In this document: positions 14,146 through 19,750 of the stretch, in pieces
Position numbering within the stretch: position 1 is the stretch's first letter
Layout of the letters: every line of letters starts with the position of its first letter
Origin: Murinocardiopsis flavida
GTDB lineage: Bacteria > Actinomycetota > Actinomycetes > Streptosporangiales > Streptosporangiaceae
DNA: 33,137 nucleotides
NCBI RefSeq assembly: GCF_003014485.1
Contig: NZ_PYGA01000041.1
Coordinates: 1-33,137, forward strand
Reading direction: 5' to 3'
Notes under the pieces: model-generated
Databases searched by the model: none
Told to the model about the DNA's origin: nothing
The model's input: only the letters and a program-made list of their open reading frames with translations
Program-made: the position numbers and the translations under genes

Positions 14146-14181
14146 GTTGTGTACGTGGTGTTCGCTAAGTACGTACACAAC
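14146..14181. promoter_or_regulatory. Inverted-repeat operator between operon and GntR gene
   Basis: GTTGTGTACGT (14146-14156) and ACGTACACAAC (14171-14181) are perfect inverted repeats separated by 14 nt. The right arm overlaps the predicted -10 of the leftward promoter. This is most likely a binding site for the adjacent GntR regulator. Confidence 0.7.
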
Positions 14182-14208
14182 ATACACACGGCTAGTGAGA
14201 TTCTGCAA
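14179..14208 (-). promoter_or_regulatory. Promoter of the leftward operon
   Basis: On the reverse strand, -35 TTGCAG (14203-14208) and -10 TATGTT (14179-14184) are spaced 18 nt, the spacing of a housekeeping-type promoter. The -10 overlaps the operator arm at 14171-14181. Confidence 0.5.
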
Positions 14209-14214
14209 GGGTTG

Positions 14215-14245
14215 TTGTGCGCTATGTACGTACAACCGCTACGAT
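14215..14245 (+). promoter_or_regulatory. Promoter/operator of the GntR gene
   Basis: The palindrome TGTACGTACA (14225-14234) repeats the core of the inverted repeat at 14146-14181. It lies between a weak -35 (TTGTGC, 14215-14220) and a -10-like TACGAT (14240-14245), suggesting autorepression. Confidence 0.5.
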
Positions 14246-14264
14246 CGGGAGAAAGGCCCAGCTC

Positions 14265-15056
14265 ATGAGCGAGATGAGAGAAGACGACGTGACCGCCAAC
14301 AGCGCTAGCGGGCGCCCACTCTTCGAGCAGGTGGCGGACGAGCTCCGCACTCAGATCGATGACGGCGTCTACCCCGGAGGCGAGGCACTGCCGACCGAGG
14401 CAGAACTCGTTGGGAAGTTCGGAGTGAGCCGACAGACAGTGCGCAAGGCGCTCGAACGGCTCGGGCACGAAGGGCTGGTCACGAGCGGTCGAGGTCGTGG
14501 ACGGATCGTGCGGGAGTATCAGCCGCTGTCATGGCACCTGACGCACTTTGAGAACGAAGCACGGCGTGCGGACACAGCCGAGGGAACCGACGCCTGGTCC
14601 GCACAGGTTCAGTCTCAAGGGCGCGAGCCTCGTGAACAGGTGGCCGTCTCCATAATCCAGCCACCAAAGGAGATCAGTGACCGTTTGCAGTTGGATCCCG
14701 AGGTGTACGTCGTCTTGCGCCAAAGGCAGCGTTTGGCGGATGGCGTTCTATATCAACTGTCAAGCAGTTACTTCCCGCAAGACATCGTTGAAGGAACGCA
14801 ACTGATGGCACCAATGAGCGTTTCTGCACCAGGAGGTGTTCTTGCCGCGTCGGGACACCGACAGCTCCGCTATATCGATGAAATCCGGTGCCGGATGCCA
14901 GACCCTGACGAAGCACGCGCATTCGGAATTCCAGGTGGAACGCCTGTATTTCGTCACATGCGCACAGGCTACGGAGAAGAAGGGCGCCCGCTCCGAGTAA
15001 TGGTCACCGTGACGCCGGGCGACCGCCATGTACTCATCTATGAAGTGAATGCATAA
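14265..15056 (+). CDS. GntR-family regulator with UTRA domain (Kor-type)
   Basis: This 263-residue protein has an N-terminal GntR winged helix: PLFEQVADELRTQIDDGVYP, then ALPTEAELVGKFGVSRQTVR, to about residue 85. The C-terminal UTRA-type effector domain carries VYVVLRQRQRLADGVLYQLS and late FGIPGGTPVFRHMRTGYGEE. Such regulators (KorSA, TraR) repress transfer and replication genes of Streptomyces elements. ATG 14265 is preceded by GAGAAAGG; ATG 14274 is an alternative. It is divergent from the leftward operon and shares palindromic operators with it. Its stop overlaps the next ATG (TAATGA). Base composition is less GC-rich than the operon. Confidence 0.88.
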   Translation: MSEMREDDVTANSASGRPLFEQVADELRTQIDDGVYPGGEALPTEAELVGKFGVSRQTVRKALERLGHEGLVTSGRGRGRIVREYQPLSWHLTHFENEARRADTAEGTDAWSAQVQSQGREPREQVAVSIIQPPKEISDRLQLDPEVYVVLRQRQRLADGVLYQLSSSYFPQDIVEGTQLMAPMSVSAPGGVLAASGHRQLRYIDEIRCRMPDPDEARAFGIPGGTPVFRHMRTGYGEEGRPLRVMVTVTPGDRHVLIYEVNA

Positions 15057-15601
15057 TGAAGATATATTCCGCTCGAATAGCCAACCCATCCGACCGCGCG
15101 GCTGTCATGAAGCTACGCAAGGAGGCCGAAGGGTGGTTGCACGACCGGGGAGTCCGGCAGTGGCTGCCAGAGTGGAGCGACCGTTCCTATGAACTTATCG
15201 AGCGGAATATATACGATGGCAAGACGTGGGTCGTGTCCGACGATGAGTCAGTCGTCGCCACCGTAACATTGAACGGTCCCGATTTGGATTTCTGGAATGA
15301 ATCAGATCAACTAGATGAGGCGATCTATTTTTATAAACTCATCGTCCGACGGGACCACGGAGGCACAGGACTCGGTGTCGCAATAATTGACTGGGTCAGC
15401 TTGAGGGCAGAACGTCAAGGGAAGAAGTGGGTTCGACTCGACTGCTGGCGGGATAATGTGCGGTTGCAGGAGTATTACCAACAGCGAGGATTTACCCACG
15501 TTCGCACCGAACATCGAGCGCATCGAGAATCGGGAGCACTCTTTCAACGACCTGCAGGAAAAATAGAAGACAAGAACGAAGTGCTCGTCGTTTCGAAATA
15601 G
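15056..15601 (+). CDS. GNAT N-acetyltransferase
   Basis: This 181-residue protein begins at ATG 15056 overlapping the GntR stop. The fold is GNAT: early beta strand and helix (MKIYSARIANPSDRAAVMKL), VVATVTLNGPD, then motif A IVRRDHGGTGLGVAIIDWVS, where the H-G-G-T-G-L-G loop binds acetyl-CoA, and motif B VRLDCWRDNVRLQEYYQQRG. The substrate is unknown; the family acetylates amines of small molecules, antibiotics or proteins. Base composition is clearly lower in GC than the surrounding DNA, suggesting recent acquisition. It is co-transcribed with the GntR regulator and ended by a strong terminator. Confidence 0.88.
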   Translation: MKIYSARIANPSDRAAVMKLRKEAEGWLHDRGVRQWLPEWSDRSYELIERNIYDGKTWVVSDDESVVATVTLNGPDLDFWNESDQLDEAIYFYKLIVRRDHGGTGLGVAIIDWVSLRAERQGKKWVRLDCWRDNVRLQEYYQQRGFTHVRTEHRAHRESGALFQRPAGKIEDKNEVLVVSK

Positions 15602-15620
15602 ATGACGGCACTTCCGGGAG

Positions 15621-15675
15621 ATGAAACCACGAAGCCGTTACGAGTATGAGTTCCGCAACGGCTTCGTGGTTTCAT
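15621..15675. terminator. Strong bidirectional terminator
   Basis: ATGAAACCACGAAGCCGTT (15621-15639) and its exact complement (15657-15675) form a 19-bp perfect stem with a 17-nt loop, followed by ATTATTTCGTT. It lies between the convergent GNAT and methyltransferase genes. Confidence 0.85.
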
Positions 15676-15687
15676 TATTTCGTTAGT

Positions 15688-16860
15688 TCACTTCACCTGG
15701 ACATGTGCATTTGGGGCGTCAACCCAAAGATCCGGACTGCCATCGGGAGCGACTGTCAGTCCGAGCCGGTCCCTGCCTGGGCTGTCGGCAGCGACCCACA
15801 CGCGGCGCGCTTCGGCAATCTCTGCCCACAGGTCCCTTCGCCCGCACCGGCGCACCTCGTAGGGGCCGCCGGCCGGGGTGTACTCACCCAAGGCCCAGGA
15901 CCCGGCCCGGTCGTACACGTAGACCGTGGCCTCCCCCGCGGCCGTCGGGTCCTCCTCATCAGCATCGAAGGAGGCGTAGGCCAGGTCGGGCACCAGGTGA
16001 CCAAGCACTACCCCCCACCCGGGGTGGCGGTCGGCGACGACCCTGGGGTTGACGCCGGTCTCGCCGTCGACGGCCGCCGGGTCGTCTTCGGTGACGAAGG
16101 TATGCCATGGGGCGACCGGGCGGCGTTGGTCGCGCAGCCACATGAACGCCGCGTCCCCGAGCAGCCTTCCCTGGGCGGAGCCGTCTTCACCGACGGTGAG
16201 GCGCACCAGGCAGGCGGAGGTGAAGCCGGGCCCCCAGGGGGTGACCACCGTGCCGCCGGGCCGCACTTGGCTCAGCCAGGCCGGGGGGATGCGGCGGGCC
16301 GCGACCGTGGACAGCACCCGGTCGAAGGTCCCTTCGTCGGCGGGGAGGGTGCCGTCGCCGGTGATCAGCGTCGGCTTGTAGCCCAGGGCGTGCAGGTTCC
16401 GGCGCGCCTGGTCGGCCACGGCGGCATCGACCTCGACGGAGACCACGTTGGCGTCGCCGAACCGCTCGCACAGCAGGGCGGTGTTGTAGCCGGTGCCCGT
16501 GCCGATCTCCAGGATCCGGTCGCCCTCGTCGGCGTCGAGTGCTTCGAGCATGGCCACGACCAGGCCGGGTTGGCTGATGCTGCTGGTGGGCACGAGCCCG
16601 AGTCCGCCGGGGCCGGCCGGGGTGCCGTCGTCGACCTGGGTCACCAAGGCGACGTCCTGGTGGATCCACCGCTGAAACTCGGGCGTGTCGCGGGTGTAGG
16701 GCTGTTCGTGGCCGGGCTGGTCTTTGGAGGGTGCCCAGACGGTCTCGGGCACGAACGCCTCGCGCGGGACGGCGAGCAGGGCGCGGTGCCAGGCGGGGTC
16801 CTGGACGGCGCCACGCGCGGTGAGCTCGCGGGCGATACGCGCCCCGGGGTGCTCGCTCAT
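15688..16860 (-). CDS. PIMT-like SAM methyltransferase with C-terminal extension, paired with a peptide gene
   Basis: This 390-residue protein starts at ATG 16860, overlapping by 4 nt the stop of the 45-residue peptide gene. It has the protein-L-isoaspartate O-methyltransferase core: early AWHRALLAVPREAFVPE (24-39), TSSISQPGLVVAMLEAL (92-108), SAM motif I ILEIGTGTGYNTALL (116-130), and FDRVLSTVAARRIPPAWLSQ. A roughly 150-residue C-terminal extension (DPAAVDGETGVNPRVVADRH and onward) is absent from housekeeping PIMT (about 210-220 residues). In RiPP systems (imiditides, OlvSA, FxLD-linked methyltransferases) such extended PIMTs methylate Asp in a precursor, leading to aspartimide or isoaspartate. 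The adjacent Asp/Gly-rich peptide suggests the same here. A repair role is the alternative. Confidence 0.85.
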   Translation of the reverse strand: MSEHPGARIARELTARGAVQDPAWHRALLAVPREAFVPETVWAPSKDQPGHEQPYTRDTPEFQRWIHQDVALVTQVDDGTPAGPGGLGLVPTSSISQPGLVVAMLEALDADEGDRILEIGTGTGYNTALLCERFGDANVVSVEVDAAVADQARRNLHALGYKPTLITGDGTLPADEGTFDRVLSTVAARRIPPAWLSQVRPGGTVVTPWGPGFTSACLVRLTVGEDGSAQGRLLGDAAFMWLRDQRRPVAPWHTFVTEDDPAAVDGETGVNPRVVADRHPGWGVVLGHLVPDLAYASFDADEEDPTAAGEATVYVYDRAGSWALGEYTPAGGPYEVRRCGRRDLWAEIAEARRVWVAADSPGRDRLGLTVAPDGSPDLWVDAPNAHVQVK

Positions 16861-16994
16861 TCGGGCCTCTGGCCGTCGCCACCCTGGTCGGGCATGGGTT
16901 CACCGGAGCCGTGGCCGGAGCCGGGCTGCTGTCCGTCGCGGTCGCTGCCGGGGTTGGTGTCGGTGGGCTTGTCCTGATCGCCGTGGCGCCCCAT
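16857..16994 (-). CDS. 45-residue Asp/Gly-rich peptide, candidate RiPP precursor
   Basis: ATG 16994 follows AAGGAGGTCCC. The peptide opens MGRHGDQDKPTDTNPGSDRD, continues GQQPGSGHGSGEPMPDQGG and ends DGQRPE. It is fully hydrophilic, lacks Cys, and carries Asp-Gly pairs at residues 20-21 and 40-41, the sequence most prone to aspartimide formation. The stop overlaps the start of the PIMT-like gene (ATGA), so the two are coupled. This fits the imiditide layout: short precursor followed by a PIMT homologue. Only two amino acids differ in the decayed second copy at 19165-19302. It could instead be a small accessory protein of the methyltransferase; the modification is inference. Confidence 0.65.
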   Translation of the reverse strand: MGRHGDQDKPTDTNPGSDRDGQQPGSGHGSGEPMPDQGGDGQRPE

Positions 16995-17021
16995 GGGACC
17001 TCCTTGCCGGGGTATTCCACG

Positions 17022-17050
17022 ACGGTAACCCGGCCTGTGCTGCATGTCAG
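17022..17050 (-). promoter_or_regulatory. Promoter of the peptide-methyltransferase unit
   Basis: On the reverse strand, -35 CTGACA (17045-17050) and -10 TACCGT (17022-17027) are spaced 17 nt, 28 nt before the peptide ATG. In the decayed copy these hexamers read CTGCCA and TGCCGT. Confidence 0.5.
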
Positions 17051-17096
17051 GGCCTGTGGCCACGGTGATCGGAGACATGGGTGCACGGGGTGGGTG

Positions 17097-17606
17097 TTAG
17101 CGGTCTGTCCGTGAACTGTCACCGCCGTGTTGACGGCGTGAGGTCAGGGTATAGACGCGGCTTCGACTTTGGTCGCGGCTTCTGCCGAAGGTGACATCGA
17201 TCCCGGCCCTTTTCAGTTCGGGCGCCCCTTCCTTGAGGAACCTAGAGGCGCGGGTCGCGTCAGCCGGCCACCGCTCGGGAACCGGAGACGGAGCCGGGAT
17301 TCGTTCCAACAGGTCGGACAACGTTCCAGTCCAACTCTCCCGCGTCTGAACGAAGGAGATGACTGCTTCTGTGAACGGCTTTGTTGGTGGCGCGGTGCGG
17401 TGCCATTCACTGTCTTCAGCGCTTTCCAGCATGGACCGCAAACGCGGCTCGTCGCTTTCGATGACGAGGCGTACCAGGGCTTGGTGGACGACATCTGAAA
17501 CGCTCTGTCCGCGGTCGCGAGCGATGCGGTGCAGGTGAGGGAACAGCCAAGCTTTGACCGTGAACTGAGATCCATCGGGAATCCTCATGTGAACTGCGTA
17601 CCACAT
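17097..17606 (-). CDS. Putative DNA-binding protein, RHH-like plus winged-helix-like C-terminus
   Basis: The 169-residue product from ATG 17606 has an N-terminal strand-helix-helix segment (QFTVKAWLFPHLHRIARDRG, then QSVSDVVHQALVRLVIES; residues 14-51) resembling ribbon-helix-helix or plasmid-partition proteins. Its C-terminal part (SWTGTLSDLLERIPAPSPVP..RWPADATRASRFLKEGAPEL to RVYTL; 91-153) looks like the winged-helix tail of plasmid and phage primase/helicase proteins. The start is weak: no clear ribosome site, and the next Met is residue 7. It faces the hairpin and 12-nt repeats at 17867-17945 across the unassigned gap. A replication or partition role is inference. Confidence 0.5.
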   Translation of the reverse strand: MWYAVHMRIPDGSQFTVKAWLFPHLHRIARDRGQSVSDVVHQALVRLVIESDEPRLRSMLESAEDSEWHRTAPPTKPFTEAVISFVQTRESWTGTLSDLLERIPAPSPVPERWPADATRASRFLKEGAPELKRAGIDVTFGRSRDQSRSRVYTLTSRRQHGGDSSRTDR

Positions 17607-17866
17607 GGCGAGTGTCCCATACAGCGTTCACGTCGCCATGCACCTTGACCTGCAACAATGCAAGAAACAGGTTGTACTTCGACTGACCACTGGAAACGCT
17701 TTGAAACGCTCGGGGAAATCGCCAGCGGTACATACGTTTGCGCACGTCATCGGGTGTTCCGAGGGAGGCGTGAACGCTATGGACACTGATACCTCTTTAT
17801 CCTCTAAAAGGGTCTCCCCCTATGGCTAGCAAGGCCGTTCGCGAAGAAGCGCTGAGCGACACGGAC

Positions 17867-17945
17867 AGGGGGTCCGATGGGGGGTCCGTTGCCCGGTCCG
17901 TTCGGGGGTCCGTTGGGGGGTCCGCCTAGAACGGACCCCCCAACG
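17867..17945. repeat. Five 12-nt tandem repeats with terminal 14-bp hairpin
   Basis: Five consecutive 12-nt units of consensus GGGGGGTCCGTT span 17867-17926. The third has CCC in place of GGG. The last unit forms CGTTGGGGGGTCCG (17911-17924) pairing with CGGACCCCCCAACG (17932-17945) around the loop CCTAGAA. The iteron-like period and hairpin suggest a binding site for a Rep- or Par-like protein. Confidence 0.75.
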
Positions 17946-18065
17946 ACCGCTTACACCGCAGGCCACCCCCGGTGACAACGGGCGCGCGCCACCCCCGACT
18001 CGCCACGAAAGTGGCAGGTGAAACCGAATGACCGCGCGGCGGGACCGAACTACCGCCTCCAAACG

Positions 18066-18103
18066 CCGACGGGCCGCGCACCATACGGTGCGCGGCCCGT
18101 CGG
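18066..18103. repeat. 17-bp perfect hairpin
   Basis: CCGACGGGCCGCGCACC (18066-18082) and GGTGCGCGGCCCGTCGG (18087-18103) pair perfectly around ATAC. There is no U-tract after it. It could be a terminator, a single-strand initiation site or an attachment-linked structure. Confidence 0.65.
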
Positions 18104-18330
18104 TTCTCGATGACCTGTTCCTCAACCCGCTTCATGAACTCCCTTCCAAAGCATCCCGAGCACCGGCGGGTGTGTGGGGTCACCCGGCCGGCTGCGGGCT
18201 ACCGGAGACCAACCCACGGCCTCAGTGATGCGCCGGATTGGTGAATGCGTGGCGAACCTTCCTGACCATGCTGAACCCCTGCCGTGTTGTTGCTGGTCAA
18301 ACGGCCCTCTGGCCGTGTTGGTTACGGTGA

Positions 18331-18372
18331 CTCATAATCCTTGGGTCGCGGGTTCGAGCCCCGCCCGGCCTA
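18331..18372 (+). other. tRNA-Met 3' fragment, likely attachment site (attR)
   Basis: CTCATAA (18331-18337) is a tRNA anticodon loop with anticodon CAU. It is followed by TCCTT, the variable region GGGTC, a T-arm GCGGG-TTCGAGC-CCCGC, and CCGGCCT plus A for the acceptor 3' strand. The upstream DNA does not fold as a tRNA: the matching acceptor strand AGGCCGG is missing and the anticodon stem is mismatched. AICEs integrate into tRNA 3' ends, leaving such a partial copy at one border. The terminator just downstream fits a former chromosomal tRNA gene. Confidence 0.75.
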
Positions 18373-18391
18373 CACTCGCCCAGCACGCGAA

Positions 18392-18430
18392 AAGCCCCGG
18401 TGACCTCGCCAAACGAGGTCACCGGGGCTT
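18392..18430. terminator. Perfect 17-bp terminator hairpin after the tRNA fragment
   Basis: AAGCCCCGGTGACCTCG (18392-18408) pairs with CGAGGTCACCGGGGCTT (18414-18430) around CCAAA, ending in TTCGTCGT. Its position directly behind the tRNA 3' end is typical of chromosomal tRNA transcription units. Confidence 0.85.
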
Positions 18431-18439
18431 CGTCGTGAG

Positions 18440-18803
18440 TCCGGCTGATTATGGCTGCGGGCAGTGGATTGCGGTTTGCTGCGTCGAATACGCGTCGAAG
18501 TTTCGCTGGGCCCGGCGCGCGGTGGCGCAGGAAACCGTCGATGGCGCCACGCGGGTTCAGAGGATGGCTGCCGACCTCGAGCTCGATGTCGAAGAGGACT
18601 GCCGAGTCAGGTCCGGAGTAGATCAGTGCGCCCGTTCGCGGAGCGGAAGCCGCAGATCCGGACGGCGACCGTTGGCCGCGGACGAAGCATGCCGACGACG
18701 CAACCCTGGCGATCGGCACTTTCGATAAGTGACTTATCTCAGGTTCCACGACCATGCAAAGCCGAAAACCGACAGGAGAAGGATAGGTGCAGAAATAACG
18801 CAA
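18440..18803 (-). other. Possible coding remnant
   Basis: A leftward open frame from 18803 has a middle part with moderate GC-third bias (GALIYSGPDSAVLFDIELEV then GSHPLNPRGAIDGFLRHR). It runs leftward through the terminator and tRNA fragment, so the frame has no natural end. I do not recognise it. It may be a decayed gene at the chromosomal side of the att site, or chance. Confidence 0.25.
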
Positions 18804-18856
18804 GCGGCCTGTTGCGTGGCTGCTGGATCGAAGAACATAAGTGGCAGAATCTGCGC

Positions 18857-19000
18857 ATGCTTGTCAATTACCATCACTGGCGCGACCTGCTAGCCACCTG
18901 GTGGACAAGTTGGAAGAACGCCTTGCCTGCACTGGCGAATCTCGCGACTGTCGTGTCTGGTTTCGCCGCCGTATTGGTCTTCTTCGTGGCTCAAGCATAG
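18857..19000 (+). CDS. Possible 47-residue single-pass membrane protein
   Basis: ATG 18857 opens MLVNYHHWRDLLATWWTSWK, and the frame ends in the hydrophobic helix LANLATVVSGFAAVLVFFVA. The size, Trp-rich amphipathic start and one membrane helix are like small membrane peptides. There is no good ribosome site. It sits next to the decayed methyltransferase copy. Low confidence. Confidence 0.25.
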   Translation: MLVNYHHWRDLLATWWTSWKNALPALANLATVVSGFAAVLVFFVAQA

Positions 19001-19051
19001 GAACCGCCTGAAAGCGGCATTGCAGGATGATTCGGCGATAGCCACCAGCTG

Positions 19052-19168
19052 CTCGGGCACGAACGCCTCGCGCGGGACGGCGAGCAGGGCGCGGTGCCAG
19101 GCGGGATCCTGGACGGCGCCGCGCGCGGTTAGCTCGCGGGCGATGCGCGCCCCGGGGTGCTCGCTCAT
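19052..19168 (-). pseudogene. Truncated second copy of the PIMT-like methyltransferase
   Basis: From ATG 19168 the frame matches the first 39 residues of the 390-residue enzyme (MSEHPGARIARELTARGAVQ through REAFVPE), then switches to unrelated sequence (QLVAIAESS). DNA similarity to 16744-16860 begins abruptly at CTCGGGCACG. Motif I and the rest of the enzyme are gone, so it is not functional. It lies in the same orientation as the intact copy, 2308 bp further right. Confidence 0.9.
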
Positions 19169-19302
19169 TCGGGCCTCTGCCCGTCGCCGCCCTGATCGGG
19201 CATTGGTTCGCCGGAGCCGTGACCGGATCCGGGCTGCCGACCGTCGCGGTCGCTGCCGGGGTTGGTGTCGGTGGGCTTGTCCTGATCGCCGTGCCGCCCA
19301 CG
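19165..19302 (-). pseudogene. Decayed second copy of the Asp/Gly-rich peptide gene
   Basis: It encodes the same 45-codon frame as 16857-16994, but the ATG is now CGT. One other residue differs (Gln 22 to Arg); all other positions are kept, including both Asp-Gly pairs. No in-frame start with its own ribosome site is visible, though an open frame extends upstream to 19392. The promoter hexamers are also altered. The duplicated segment extends to about 19375. Confidence 0.85.
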
Positions 19303-19375
19303 GGGACCTCCTTGCCGGGAGTACCCCACGACGGCAACCCGGCCTGCACCGCATGGCAGGGCCCGTGGCCACACC

Positions 19376-19750
19376 GGGCGGGCCGTTGACACTTGGGCGG
19401 GTGTCGACGGTCTGCCAAGAGTCGGACTGGCGGCCCCGTTGCGGTGTGCTCCCGGTGCGTGAGTACGGTGATTCCCGCCCAGGAGGCCCCGCGGCGTTCG
19501 GGCGCCTTCCCGGGCCGCTGGGTTCCGACACGGGCCGAAGCGTGGGCTTTTGGGGGCCGTTGTGCTTCAAGTGTCCGCGGCAGGAGTCCACGTCGCCCAC
19601 GAACTCCCGGCCATGACGCCCCCTGACAAGCCCGACTGGAGACCCTGTGACCCCAAGTCACGCATCGGCGAGCGGCCTTACCGTACGTGAACGACTCCGG
19701 GTGGCCGCAGCCCTACGTTGCGCGGCACACCAGGACTCCAGGAGGTCGAG
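19376..19750. other. Intergenic stretch upstream of the lanthipeptide exporter
   Basis: No convincing gene lies in these 375 bases; open frames on both strands lack codon bias and ribosome sites. The last 60 bases before 19751 are probably the exporter's leader. I see no clear -35/-10 pair here. Confidence 0.5.

Larger units (their letters stand above)
17607..18330. other. Gene-poor stretch with tandem repeats and hairpins
   Basis: This 724-bp stretch has no convincing gene. It contains five 12-nt tandem repeats ending in a 14-bp hairpin (17867-17945), a 17-bp perfect hairpin (18066-18103), and a small ACGGCC/GGCCGT stem near 18300-18315. A leftward open frame at 17926-18135 has a good GGAAGGGAG site before ATG 18135 (MKRVEEQVIENRRAAHRMVR) but poor codon bias beyond residue 25. 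The stretch may hold a replication origin or partition site of the element. This is inferred from layout only. Confidence 0.5.

Noticed and set aside
17605-17829. Rightward 74-codon frame
   Set aside because: No ribosome site, no codon bias and no recognisable sequence.
17867-17945. CRISPR array
   Set aside because: The units are 12 nt, contiguous and without spacers; no cas genes are present.
18297-18372. Complete functional tRNA-Met
   Set aside because: The 5' acceptor strand, D-arm and a paired anticodon stem are missing; only the 3' part is tRNA-like.
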